NCBI RefSeq assembly: GCF_008107695.1
Contig: NZ_VIRG01000066.1
Coordinates: 1,178,001 to 1,242,000 of the forward strand
DNA length: 64,000 bases
From: Stappia sp. BW2
GTDB lineage: Bacteria; Pseudomonadota; Alphaproteobacteria; Rhizobiales; Stappiaceae
Direction of reading: 5' to 3'
In this document: positions 33,992 through 42,627 of the stretch, piece by piece
How the letters are laid out: the number at the start of each line of letters is the position of its first letter
Numbering within the stretch: the stretch's first letter is position 1
Made by a program: the position numbers and the translations under genes
The notes under the pieces: model-generated
The model's input: only the letters and a program-made list of their open reading frames with translations
Databases searched by the model: none
What the model was told of the DNA's origin: nothing

Positions 33992-34690
33992 TCACAGCAA
34001 CGATAGCCAGGCTTTCGAAATTGCGGCTCCCGTTTCGTCAGCCTGTGCTGCATGGCGGGCCGCTTCGGCGTCCAGGCGACCATGCCAGTCCGGCGTATGC
34101 GCGCGGATATCGTCGGCGAAGGTTTCAGACCAGTTGTGGACTTCCGGCAGGCCGGTTTCAAAGTGGAACTGGATTGCGTAGGTCAACTCGCCCATTCGAA
34201 AAGCCTGCACCGGTGTCATTGCGCTGCTTGCCAGAAGTACGGCACCGTCGGGCAATGTCACTGTGTCGGAATGCCAGTGGAATTGTGGTGCCCCATCTTT
34301 GAGCTTGCCAACGACTGGATCTTCTAACCCTGCGTCCGTCGGCGTCACGTCGCGCCAGCCGAACTCCACCGGAAGGCCCAGAAGGTTCTCGCCGCCGAAT
34401 GCGCGGGCGATCAACTGTGAGCCCAGGCAAATGCCCATAACGGGTTTGCGGGCATCGTCAAAGGCACGGATGAGATCGCAAACCTGTGGCAAATGCGGGT
34501 AGGCTTCATCGGCCAGCGCATCCTGTGCCCCGCCCAGCACCACCAATCCGGAAAACGCATCGGCTGACGCGGGAAGCGGTTCGCCCTCATGCGCCTTGAT
34601 GGTCTTCCAGCTATGTCCTTCCTGTGCAGCCACACGGCCCAGAATGCCGAGTTCCGTCTGCTCATAGTTCTCAACGACGAGAAATTGCAT
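33992..34690 (-). CDS. Class I glutamine amidotransferase-like protein (GMP-synthase-like domain)
   Basis: A 232-residue class I GATase. The nucleophile elbow is MGICLGSQLIARAFGG (Cys about residue 88), and the His-Glu dyad is found as FHWHSDTV with IQFHFET near residue 180. These residues match free-standing GMP-synthase-type amidotransferases such as those that hydrolyse gamma-glutamyl compounds. The start ATG at 34690 has GAGGA four bases before it. It stands alone, so partner and substrate are unknown. Confidence 0.85.
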   Translation of the reverse strand: MQFLVVENYEQTELGILGRVAAQEGHSWKTIKAHEGEPLPASADAFSGLVVLGGAQDALADEAYPHLPQVCDLIRAFDDARKPVMGICLGSQLIARAFGGENLLGLPVEFGWRDVTPTDAGLEDPVVGKLKDGAPQFHWHSDTVTLPDGAVLLASSAMTPVQAFRMGELTYAIQFHFETGLPEVHNWSETFADDIRAHTPDWHGRLDAEAARHAAQADETGAAISKAWLSLL

Positions 34691-34846
34691 GTTGTCCTCA
34701 AACGCGCCCGGGAGCCCCATCGCTCCCGTTTCGAACGGACTTTATCCATGCGCAACCTTGATGGGAACATCAAAAACAATCATTTGCATTGAAGTGTTGA
34801 GACCGCCAATCTGGGCGACAATCTCTCCACAAAGATCGGTTCCCTC

Positions 34847-35764
34847 ATGAGCGTTGCATCCCCCAGCCTCCGGCACGGTTCTGCCGGTTTCAGTGCGACA
34901 GACTATGGTCTTTACGCCGTAACGGTTATGGCCTGGGGCTTCAGCTGGATTGCGATGAAGGGCCAGGTGGTAACAGTTGCGCCTGAGGTCTCGGTGTTCT
35001 GGCGTTTTGTACTGGCGGCTTCGATCATGATGGCCTGGGCGCGCTTTCGTGGCCACCATCTGGCCTTCGGACTTCAGGATCACATGCGGTTTGCCGGTCT
35101 TGGCGTGCTGATGTTTTCCACCAACTTCACCCTGTTCTACTACGGTGCTGCTGCGTTGCCGTCCGGGCTGCTGGCGGTGATCTTTTCCACCGCCTCGATC
35201 TTCAACCTGTTTCTGGGGCTAATCCTGTTCGGTCAGAGACCCAGCCCGGTTGCGCTTGCCGCCGGGGTGCTCGGCTTTGTCGGTATCGGTCTGATGTTCT
35301 GGCCGAAACTGGCCGGGGCCGAGTTCAACGAGAATGCCGCCATCGGCCTTGCCATGTGCATCGGCGGCACCTTTTCCTTCTGCCTTGGCAACATGCTGTC
35401 GGCGGACACCCAGCGACGCGGCATCGCCGTTACCCCTGCCACCGCGTGGGGCATGGTCTACGGCATGCTGTTCCTGGGGCTGTTTTCAGTCCTGCGCGGC
35501 CAGAGCTTTTCAATGGAGTGGTCCGTCAACTATATCGGCAGCCTGATCTATCTGGCGGTCGTTTCGTCGGTCATCGCCTTTGCCTCCTACCTGACGCTGC
35601 TCGGGCGGATCGGCTCGGCACGGGCCGGCTATGCCACCGTGCTTTTTCCGGTGGTCGCTCTCACCTTGTCGACGATCTTCGAGGGGTATCAGTGGACACC
35701 GATAGCTGCGGTAGGCCTTGTCTGCGTCCTCGGCGGCAATCTCATGATGCTGCGCGCCCGGTAA
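34847..35764 (+). CDS. EamA/DMT family exporter
   Basis: A 305-residue membrane protein with ten predicted helices arranged as two EamA repeats (about residues 18-145 and 160-300). The motif AWGFSWIAMKGQVVTVAPEV begins the first repeat. Such proteins export amino acids, metabolites or drugs. There is no ligand-specific motif, so the cargo is unknown. It converges on a tandem pair of LysR genes and may be their target; that is inference only. Confidence 0.85.
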   Translation: MSVASPSLRHGSAGFSATDYGLYAVTVMAWGFSWIAMKGQVVTVAPEVSVFWRFVLAASIMMAWARFRGHHLAFGLQDHMRFAGLGVLMFSTNFTLFYYGAAALPSGLLAVIFSTASIFNLFLGLILFGQRPSPVALAAGVLGFVGIGLMFWPKLAGAEFNENAAIGLAMCIGGTFSFCLGNMLSADTQRRGIAVTPATAWGMVYGMLFLGLFSVLRGQSFSMEWSVNYIGSLIYLAVVSSVIAFASYLTLLGRIGSARAGYATVLFPVVALTLSTIFEGYQWTPIAAVGLVCVLGGNLMMLRAR

Positions 35765-35818
35765 GTTCAGGGTGTGAACCCCATACCTTAAGATTGAAAC
35801 AGTCCGGGTGGCGGAAGC

Positions 35819-36709
35819 TTATTCCGCCGCCAGTTGCGATGCGCCGCTGCCGACATTGCCGATGGCCGCCACGAGGTGGTTGCACAATGTGTCGTGCATG
35901 GCTTCGCGCGCTGTGTCCGAGCGCAGCAAGGCGATGTCGCAATAAGGCAACGTCGGAAACCCGTCCTTCTCGTCCAGAATGCGCATGCCATCGCGGATCG
36001 CGCTCTCCGGAAACACGGTCACGGCAAGCCCGGCCTGAACGGCGCCGACAAGAGCGGCCGCGCTGGAACTGGTGTAGGAAACCCGGTACGGACGTCCTGC
36101 CCGATCGAGAGCATCCATCGATAGCCGCCGCCAACCGCAGGTGACCGGACCGAGTGCCAGACGGACGACGTCCTGTGTGTGCGCAGAATGCTGGTTGGCC
36201 GTCACCCAATACAGCGGCTCGCGGCGAATGATTTCACCGCGCACATCCATCGTGTCCTGGGATGTCGTGATGGCAACGTCGAGCGTTCCTTCACGGATCG
36301 CTTCCGTCAGCCGGTGGCTGGAAACACATTCCACCTGCACTTCGATGGAAGGATTGAGCCGATTGAAGGCGGCAAGCACCTGCGGCAACAACCGGTCGGC
36401 ATAGTCGTCCGGCACACCCAGCTTCACATGGCCGACTTCCTTCTGACCGTTGAAAGCCGAAAGGGTCTCATCGTTCAGCATGATCATGCGGCGGGCATAT
36501 TCAACCAGTCGCAAGCCGTTTTCTGTCAATCTGGACTGACGGCCGTCCTTGATGAAAATCGGTTGTTCGACACGCTCTTCAAGCCGGCGCATCTGCATGG
36601 AGACTGCCGACTGTGTCTTGTGCACGGCTTCGCCGGCCTTGGTGAAGCTCCCAAGTTCCGCGATCGCCAAGAACGTCCGAAGTTGGTCGATGTCCAGTGC
36701 GTGATGCAT
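35819..36709 (-). CDS. LysR family regulator, paralogue A of a tandem pair
   Basis: A 296-residue LysR protein: HTH residues 5-64 (LRTFLAIAELGSFTKAGEAVHKTQSAVSMQM) and a ligand-binding domain from about residue 90. It shares long identical runs with the next gene (VHKTQSAVSMQMRRLEER, YADR, LNDETLSAF, PESA, GMRIL or GMRVL, final LAAE), so the two arose by tandem duplication. It has its own upstream dyad at 36798-36812. Ligand unknown; the two may control the DMT exporter or the DUF1127 gene. Confidence 0.85.
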   Translation of the reverse strand: MHHALDIDQLRTFLAIAELGSFTKAGEAVHKTQSAVSMQMRRLEERVEQPIFIKDGRQSRLTENGLRLVEYARRMIMLNDETLSAFNGQKEVGHVKLGVPDDYADRLLPQVLAAFNRLNPSIEVQVECVSSHRLTEAIREGTLDVAITTSQDTMDVRGEIIRREPLYWVTANQHSAHTQDVVRLALGPVTCGWRRLSMDALDRAGRPYRVSYTSSSAAALVGAVQAGLAVTVFPESAIRDGMRILDEKDGFPTLPYCDIALLRSDTAREAMHDTLCNHLVAAIGNVGSGASQLAAE

Positions 36710-36797
36710 GCAAGGACCCTATGAAATGAGCCACAACCAGTGGTGAGATTTGAGATTCGAATTGATTGGCAGAAGATACATCAAAATTTCTTACAAT

Positions 36798-36812
36798 TCA
36801 ATGCATAATTGA
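36798..36812. promoter_or_regulatory. LysR-type dyad upstream of paralogue A
   Basis: TCAATGCATAATTGA is a perfect inverted repeat (TCAAT-N5-ATTGA), in the usual T-N11-A format for LysR boxes, 89 bases upstream of the start at 36709. Confidence 0.4.
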
Positions 36813-36879
36813 CCGGCAGCTGTAAAAATTACCTTAGGTAAGATCTTGAAACTATTTCGATAATTCCGATTATTTGCAA

Positions 36880-37755
36880 CTATTCTGCGGCCAGCGGAAC
36901 CGACAGGTTGTCGAGCGACGATACGATGTGCTCAACAAGCGCGTCCGTGACACGGGAATTGTTGTGCCAGGACCGCATGATGCCGATCTCGCAATCCGGC
37001 AATTTCGGAAAACCTTCGGCCTCCGTCAGCACCCGCATTCCGGACCGCAACGCAGATTCCGGCAGAACGGATATGGCAAGACCCGCCAGAACGGCGGCTC
37101 CGACAGCCGTCGAATTCCAACTCGAATAAAGCAACCGGTGCTCACGCATCTGGTCGCTGAGCGCATTGATCGCTGCCCGGCGCCAGTCGCAGGTGGCACG
37201 CCCCAGCGCCAATGGCAAAGGCGACTCGTTTTCCACCGCATGACGGGCCGAAACGACCCAGAGCAACGGCTCACGCCGGACGAGGTCGACGTTCTTGCGG
37301 CCGCGTTTCTGCACGTGGGTGATGATCGCAACATCAAGTTCGCCCTCGGCGATCATGTCGGCCAGATTGGGGGTCGGGGCGCAAACGACGCTGACTTCCG
37401 CTTTGGGATTGGATCTGGAAAAACGTGCGAGAATTTCCGGCAGGAACCGGTCGGCGTAATCGTCCGGTGTGCCCAGTCTGACGAGACCGGCCAACTCAGT
37501 GTCGTCAAAAGCCGAAAGTGTCTCATCGTTCAACTGCACAAGCCGGCGCGCGTAATGCAGCAGCCGCTCGCCATGTTCTGTCAGGCGCGATTGCCGGCCG
37601 ACACGAACAAACAGCGGCTTGCCGATCCGCTCTTCCAGGCGGCGCATCTGCATGGAGACTGCCGACTGTGTCTTGTGCACATTTTCCGCTGCCCTTGTGA
37701 AGCTGCCGCTTTCGGCAATGGCCACAAAGGTATGGAGCTGATCCAGGTCGAGCAT
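36880..37755 (-). CDS. LysR family regulator, paralogue B of a tandem pair
   Basis: A 291-residue LysR protein closely similar to the gene at 35819-36709 (HTH LHTFVAIAESGSFTRAAENVHKTQSAVS; ligand domain from about residue 90). It is divergent from the DUF1127 gene, with a 263-bp gap that contains a T-N11-A dyad at 37878-37894. The LysR-DUF1127 divergent arrangement is seen in other Rhizobium relatives. Its ligand is unknown. Confidence 0.85.
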   Translation of the reverse strand: MLDLDQLHTFVAIAESGSFTRAAENVHKTQSAVSMQMRRLEERIGKPLFVRVGRQSRLTEHGERLLHYARRLVQLNDETLSAFDDTELAGLVRLGTPDDYADRFLPEILARFSRSNPKAEVSVVCAPTPNLADMIAEGELDVAIITHVQKRGRKNVDLVRREPLLWVVSARHAVENESPLPLALGRATCDWRRAAINALSDQMREHRLLYSSWNSTAVGAAVLAGLAISVLPESALRSGMRVLTEAEGFPKLPDCEIGIMRSWHNNSRVTDALVEHIVSSLDNLSVPLAAE

Positions 37756-37877
37756 AAGCGCCTCACTGATAAACGGTGCTCATATTTAACACCACATCCA
37801 TTCAATAGCGAAATGAATTCCCAAAAACGGCCAAGCCGCTTCTCCGGAAAGCCAGGACTGTTCTGACTTCACAAAAA

Positions 37878-37894
37878 TTGATTATTTCAATCAA
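37878..37894. promoter_or_regulatory. LysR-type dyad between paralogue B and DUF1127 gene
   Basis: TTGATTATTTCAATCAA is a perfect palindrome with arms TTGATT and AATCAA around ATTTC. It sits 123 bases from the LysR start and 125 bases before the DUF1127 gene, suitable for control of either. Confidence 0.45.
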
Positions 37895-38018
37895 AAACAT
37901 TCGTTGGAATAATAGCACCAAACAGGGCATGTAAGGGATGTTCCACAACAAGCGACGCCAAATCTGGCTCGGAACAGGCCGCCGGAATTCCTCCGTCCGC
38001 CGATAGGAGAGTTATGCC

Positions 38019-38333
38019 ATGTCACATACTGCAAGCACCCCCTTCTTCGCTCCCTTCGGGCAGATGGTTGCCCGTGCATGGCGCGTATTCAGCAACCGTC
38101 GTCAGTTCGCGAAACTGACTGACTGGTCGGATGAGCAGCTCAAGGATATCGGTCTGACCCGGAGCGACGTTCGACGCGCACTCGCCCTACCGTTCTATAC
38201 CGACCCGACATCTCTGGTGAACGAATCTTCAGCGCTCCGCGAAACCGTTGGCTACAGCGCCGCCAATTCGGCGCAGGACAAGCCGGTGATGACCCTCGTG
38301 AGCGAAAGCAAGACCCGCCAGATAGCGGCCTGA
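38019..38333 (+). CDS. DUF1127 domain protein
   Basis: A 104-residue protein. The DUF1127 core is about residues 24-60: FSNRRQFAKLTDWSDEQLKDIGLTRSDVRRAL, with the typical L-x-D-W-x-D-x-x-L-x-D-I-G-L pattern. Small DUF1127 proteins in alphaproteobacteria are linked to stress response and phosphate or RNA metabolism. The C-terminal 40 residues are low-complexity and polar. AGGAGA lies eight bases upstream of the ATG. A strong terminator follows, so it is a single gene. Confidence 0.88.
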   Translation: MSHTASTPFFAPFGQMVARAWRVFSNRRQFAKLTDWSDEQLKDIGLTRSDVRRALALPFYTDPTSLVNESSALRETVGYSAANSAQDKPVMTLVSESKTRQIAA

Positions 38334-38393
38334 CCTTTCCGCTGTTACCCCCCCAATTTGCAGCCCCTGTCGGCAAGCCTTGCTGACGAAACT

Positions 38394-38422
38394 GACCCGC
38401 CTCAATGGCGGGTCTTTTTTTT
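38394..38422 (+). terminator. Intrinsic terminator after the DUF1127 gene
   Basis: Stem GACCCGCC / GGCGGGTC around TCAAT, followed by eight T residues. Confidence 0.92.
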
Positions 38423-38461
38423 GCAAAAAGGGAAGTATGGGCGCGGATAAAAGGACCGGCC

Positions 38462-39250
38462 TTAAGCGCCCCGGAAGTCCTTGGAAGCCTTTTCGAAGAA
38501 ACTGTCGAAGGCCTTGAACTGGTTGGACTGGAAATCGCGCCCTGCCGACATCCAGCTGGACACCATTTCCTCAAACTCCGATGTATCGACATCAGGAGCT
38601 TCGGCTTCGAACGTATCCGGTTCGTCTTCCGGCGGCAGATCTTCTTCCTGCGGTTCGGGGTCGGACTCGGGCTCCGGGGATTTCGTGACAATGCTGGCCG
38701 GCTGCAAGAACGCTCCCCAGAACGACTGCATCGCTTCGGCATAACCCTGGAGATAATCGACAGGGGTCGGCTGCGGTTTCGGGCGGCCTCTGGCAAAGCC
38801 GCGCAGATAGGCGTCGAGCAGGTTACGGGCTTCGCCATGGACGAAGGGCCTGGCGATCTGCCCCATGGCAAGCGTCGCCGCAACCGGCATCATTTCCTGA
38901 ATGGCGTCGCGCTGTAGCCCTGTGAAGTTGGAAATCTGACTGGCAAGAGCCTTTTGAACAGCTTCGGGTCCGAAAAACGGCGTCAGGGCCGCATCGGACG
39001 GGCTCTGGAACAGGCCCGTATAACCCGCAAAAGGATTTTGCGTTGCAGACCCGAGAGGCGATGTCTGCCCGAGAAAATCGGAAAAGCCCGGCACCGTGCT
39101 GCCGAAGTAACGAAAGCCGTTCAGCGCGGCAGGCAACAGTTGCTCCATCACCCGGCTGAGGTCGTCATTGGACCAGCCGAAACGATTGCGCACATCTTCC
39201 GACAAGGAAAAGATGTCGAAGGGAGGGGCTCCCGTCTCGATGCCAGTCAT
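38462..39250 (-). CDS. DUF937-like protein with acidic linker
   Basis: About 262 residues. The N-terminal half resembles DUF937: PPFDIFSLSEDVRNRFGWSNDDLSRVMEQLLPAALNGF followed by the repeat-like FFGPEAVQKALASQISNFTGLQRDAIQEMMP (about residues 10-115). A second segment (about 135-185) is helical. An acidic Pro/Glu/Asp linker (about 185-225) leads to a short helix ending SNQFKAFDSFFEKASKDF. Related proteins are known in Rhizobium relatives but their role is unclear. GGAG eight bases before the ATG at 39250 supports this start over the GTG at 39268. Confidence 0.6.
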   Translation of the reverse strand: MTGIETGAPPFDIFSLSEDVRNRFGWSNDDLSRVMEQLLPAALNGFRYFGSTVPGFSDFLGQTSPLGSATQNPFAGYTGLFQSPSDAALTPFFGPEAVQKALASQISNFTGLQRDAIQEMMPVAATLAMGQIARPFVHGEARNLLDAYLRGFARGRPKPQPTPVDYLQGYAEAMQSFWGAFLQPASIVTKSPEPESDPEPQEEDLPPEDEPDTFEAEAPDVDTSEFEEMVSSWMSAGRDFQSNQFKAFDSFFEKASKDFRGA

Positions 39251-39396
39251 TTGCGTCGCTCCGCTCACGCTGTTGCAAGGCCTTGAGAAAAAAGACCGAT
39301 CACAGACAGAGTGACGCTTCGCGGGCCTCAGGTCAATTCACGCCTTTCGCGGATCGTGCCGGCCGCCCGCAACTCACTGCCACGAGCGGGCCTGGC

Positions 39397-40770
39397 TCAG
39401 TAGGCGTAGTCGCGGAAGACCTGGTTGATATCGCCCTTCCAGGAGCCGTGATACCGCTGCAGCAGGACGTCGGCGGGGCACATGCCGGACGCAAGGCCTT
39501 CCTCGATCGGAGCCAGATGCACACGCTCGTCCAGATCGCCATCGCTCAGGCGTTTGCGGCGCTTGAGGCCTTCCTGCGACAGGGCAAGCACCTGTTTTGC
39601 AACGTCCAGAACCGTGCCGGAGCGGAATGGCGTCTGCAGCGCCGTTTCCGGAACACCGGCCCGGAGCGCCGCGCGTTCTTCCTGGGTCCAGTCCTTGACC
39701 AGTTCCCAGGCCTGATCGAGCACGCCCTTGTCGTAAAGCAGACCGACCCAGAGTGCAGGCAGAGCGCAGATACGGCGCCACGGGCCGCCGTCGGCACCGC
39801 GCATTTCGATATATTTTTTCAGCCGGACATCCGGGAAAAGCGTGGACAGGTGGTTGTTCCAGTCGCCAATGTTGGGCGTTGCATCCGGCACCTTGCCTTC
39901 CAGCCCACCGTTCATGAACTCGCGGAAAGTGGTGCCGGTGACGTCGTAATAGGTCGAGCCGCGCTTGACGAAATACATCGGCACATCAATCGCCCATTCG
40001 ACATAGCGTTCGAAGCCGAAGCCGTCCTCGAAAGCAAACGGCATGTCGCCGGTGCGGTCATGGTCGGTGTCAGTCCAGATCTGGGCGCGGAAGGACTTGA
40101 AGCCATTGGGCTTGCCCTCCGTGAAAGGCGAATTGGCGAAAATGGCGGTCGCAATCGGCTGCAGAGCCAGACCGACGCGCATCTTCAGGGCCATATCCGC
40201 TTCGGAGGAGAAATCGAGATTCACCTGAATGGTGGAGGTCCGGTACATCATGTCGAGACCAAGCGAGCCGACCTTCGGCATGTAGTTGGTCATGATGTCG
40301 TAACGGGATTTCGGCATGCGCGGCATGTCGGCGCGCGCCCAGGTCGGTGCCATGCCGATGCCGAGGAAACCGATGCCGAGCGGTTCGGCAACGCGGCGCA
40401 CATCGGCAAGATGCTGGTTGGCTTCCCGGCAGGTCAGATGCAGGTTGTCGAGCGGCGCGCCCGAGAGTTCGAACTGACCACCCGGCTCAATGGAAATGGC
40501 CCCGCCGCCACGGTCGTCCGCAAGTCCGATGATCTTGCCTGCGTCCTCGATCCGTTCCCAGTGAATCAGCTTTTCCATGCCGGTCAGGATCGCTTCGACG
40601 CCCTTTTCGCCCTCATAGGGGATCGGCGACAGTTCGTTCAGACAGAAGCCGAATTTTTCGTGCTCGGTGCCGATGAGAAACTTCTCTTCCGGCTTACAGC
40701 CCTCTTCGAGCGTCGCGGCAAGGTCCGCTACCGTTTCAATCGGGGTTGTGTCGACCGTATCGCGGGCCAT
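39397..40770 (-). CDS. gshA: Glutamate--cysteine ligase, plant/alphaproteobacterial type
   Basis: A 457-residue GCS2-type enzyme, first step of glutathione synthesis: ATP-dependent joining of glutamate and cysteine. Landmarks are FLIGTEHEKFGFCLNELSP (about 34-52), RGGGAISIEPGGQFELSGAPLDNLHLTC (substrate and Mg region), MYRTSTIQVNLDFSSEADM and MRGADGGPWRRICALPALWVGL near residue 335. The family differs from the gamma-proteobacterial GshA. AGGA lies upstream of the ATG at 40770. It is co-directional with rsmE but 610 bp away. Confidence 0.93.
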   Translation of the reverse strand: MARDTVDTTPIETVADLAATLEEGCKPEEKFLIGTEHEKFGFCLNELSPIPYEGEKGVEAILTGMEKLIHWERIEDAGKIIGLADDRGGGAISIEPGGQFELSGAPLDNLHLTCREANQHLADVRRVAEPLGIGFLGIGMAPTWARADMPRMPKSRYDIMTNYMPKVGSLGLDMMYRTSTIQVNLDFSSEADMALKMRVGLALQPIATAIFANSPFTEGKPNGFKSFRAQIWTDTDHDRTGDMPFAFEDGFGFERYVEWAIDVPMYFVKRGSTYYDVTGTTFREFMNGGLEGKVPDATPNIGDWNNHLSTLFPDVRLKKYIEMRGADGGPWRRICALPALWVGLLYDKGVLDQAWELVKDWTQEERAALRAGVPETALQTPFRSGTVLDVAKQVLALSQEGLKRRKRLSDGDLDERVHLAPIEEGLASGMCPADVLLQRYHGSWKGDINQVFRDYAY

Positions 40771-41380
40771 GAAAGCGTCCTAAAAACTGCGCGGCCCGTC
40801 AGGCTGCCCCCTACAAACCGCAGTGATCCGGCGCGTTCCATCCGGAACGCTTTTGAGCCTCGGTGATTTAGGTTTCTTGAAACAATAATGCAAGCAAGGA
40901 AACGAGACAGAAGCACGCACGGACCTTGCGACGGTGGGTTTCAGGATCGCAAGCTGTTCCCTCGAAAAGGCAGCCCAAGCCGATTTGAGGCCGCACGACG
41001 CCCTTGGCAAAATGATTGCCCAACGGCGACCAATGACTGGGTCTTGCGCTTTTGGCTGTGGTGAAACGTATCCGCGGCATTGCCGGATCAGCCTGGGCAT
41101 CGCCCCCATCGAACGACAAGATACCTGCAGTCCAGGTTCTTCCCGTCACGCAATCCTGAAGACGGATAACGGTTCCGTGCGACCGCGCAAATGGATGGGG
41201 CTGCAGATGACAACCAACAGCAAGGAAACCACCCGCCCGAGAGCCACGCAAACCGGCAGACGGAAGCGCCTGGCCCTTTGCGCCGGCGAAGCCGAACTCT
41301 CCGCGTCTCCAACATCACGGACTGCTTCAACGTTGCCGTTTTCCGCATTCCGCTGTGCAAGGACGTCCTGCGGCATTCAC
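40771..41380. other. 610-bp region without a recognisable gene
   Basis: Between gshA and rsmE I see no convincing ORF; the long frames on either strand are antisense or lack family resemblance. A hairpin GCGTTCC / GGAACGC at about 40837-40853 lies upstream of gshA and may act as a leader structure or terminator. The region could hold a decayed gene. Confidence 0.5.
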
Positions 41381-42139
41381 CTATCTCCAGTCACCGACCG
41401 TTGCCTGAAGAACAGCCAGCGCCGCCACAGCAGCCGTGTCGGCGCGCAGGATCCGCGGCCCCAGCGGAATTGGGGTGACGAAATCCAGACTGCGCAGGAG
41501 CGCCCGCTCCTCTTCGGAAAAGCCGCCTTCCGGGCCGATCAGAATGGCCAGCGGCGGCGGGCCGTTTTCCTTCATCTGCGCCAGGCTCAACAGCGGGTTG
41601 TTCGTCCCTTCCGCCTCATCGCAGAAAAGCAACCGGCGTCCGGGCTGTGCTTCAGCCCAGACAGAAAGCACATCGGCCAGTGGCTGGGGAGCCAGCACTT
41701 CGGGCACGGCCAGGACGCCGCACTGCTCGGCGGCCTCGATCACGTTTGCTTCCATGCGCTCCAGGTTGATCCGGCTGGCCTGGGTGTGCTGCGTCAGCAC
41801 CGGCTTCAGGCTGCCGACGCCCATCTCCACGGCCTTCTGCACCATATAGTCGAGCCGGGCGTGTTTGAGCGGAGCGAACATATACATCAGGTCATTTGCG
41901 GACGTTTGCTCGCGTGTGCGGTCCATAAGCTGCAAGGTGCAGTCGCGCCGCCCGTTGCTGATAATCTTCGCCAGCCATTCACCGTCGGTGCCATTGAAGG
42001 CGAGGACATAGTCGCCGTCCTTGAGGCGCAGAACATTCAGCAGATAATTCGCCTGGCTGCGGTCCGCTTCGATACGTGCACCGTCAGCGAGAATGTGTCG
42101 CAAAAACAGTCGTTGCATGTTGAACTCGTATTTGGCCAT
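41381..42139 (-). CDS. rsmE: 16S rRNA (uracil-1498-N3)-methyltransferase
   Basis: A 252-residue SPOUT-type methyltransferase that methylates U1498 of 16S rRNA. The SAM-binding knot is [19 protein letters not shown] followed by [17 protein letters not shown], the RsmE signature. The N-terminal PUA-like domain includes [18 protein letters not shown]. The ATG at 42139 has no good ribosome-binding site; an ATG seven codons inside (42118, [10 protein letters not shown]) is the usual RsmE start and may be the real one. A MITE begins only a few bases upstream. Confidence 0.9.
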   Translation of the reverse strand: MAKYEFNMQRLFLRHILADGARIEADRSQANYLLNVLRLKDGDYVLAFNGTDGEWLAKIISNGRRDCTLQLMDRTREQTSANDLMYMFAPLKHARLDYMVQKAVEMGVGSLKPVLTQHTQASRINLERMEANVIEAAEQCGVLAVPEVLAPQPLADVLSVWAEAQPGRRLLFCDEAEGTNNPLLSLAQMKENGPPPLAILIGPEGGFSEEERALLRSLDFVTPIPLGPRILRADTAAVAALAVLQATVGDWR

Positions 42140-42148
42140 GGTGCTTAG

Positions 42149-42409
42149 GGTGTGGGCTCACAAATGAAGATGAAATGGTTTGAGGCGGATAGGTCTTCGT
42201 CGAGGCGCGGAAGCGCAGGAAACGTCACTCATTTTCAAGCTTTCGCAACGCTGAGGAAGACCAATACGGTCGAATCCGAAGAACACGCAAAGGGCGTCAC
42301 CGCGTGTCGTCAGCCTGCCTGACCGGGCATGAAGCCCGCTCTGCGCGCACTTGCTAACGCCGGTCCCCCATTTCTCATGCCATTTCGTCTTCATTTATGA
42401 GTTCACGTC
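42149..42409. mobile_element. MITE with IS5-type ends, in the rsmE/xseA divergent region
   Basis: A non-coding 261-bp element. The left end GGTGTGGGCTCACAAATGAAG and its extension TGAAATGG are inverted at the right end (TCATTTATGAGTTCACGTCC with CCATTTCGTCT before it). The flanks are TTAG (42145-42148) and CTAG (42410-42413), both fitting the YTAR target of IS5-group transposases, though they differ at one base. Internal hairpins are present but no ORF. No transposase is in the window, so it must have been mobilised in trans. Confidence 0.65.
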
Positions 42410-42496
42410 CTAGGTATGCGCTCGATTGTGTGGGTTTCAAGGCGGTCCCAACCGCTTCGGATGCTTCCACAGTCTATTTGATTCTCCTGCGCCAGC

Positions 42497-42541
42497 TTAG
42501 CGTGTGCTCATAAAATGAAGGGGAAATGGCATGAGAATTGG
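42497..42541 (+). repeat. Second, solo MITE end upstream of xseA
   Basis: TTAG followed by CGTGTGCTCATAAAATGAAG and GGGAAATGGCATGAGAATTG matches the terminal repeat of the element at 42149-42409, including the YTAR flank. No opposite end is seen, so this copy is truncated. Confidence 0.6.
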
Positions 42542-42627
42542 CAAAAGCAGCGGGTGAATCCGATCCGCACGTCCTTGACCCTTCCTGCCCGAACAGCCAC
42601 TTTCGAGGCAGAAAAGGAATCATCTGC

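Noticed and set aside
37878..37894. TTGATTATTTCAATCAA as an FNR box
   Set aside because: The spacing does not fit FNR; a LysR dyad fits better given the neighbouring gene.
39283..40866. A 527-codon plus-strand frame opposite gshA
   Set aside because: Antisense shadow; the gshA frame has clear conserved motifs.
40934..42148. A 404-codon plus-strand frame across the gshA-rsmE gap and opposite rsmE
   Set aside because: No motif or start signal; over half is antisense to rsmE.
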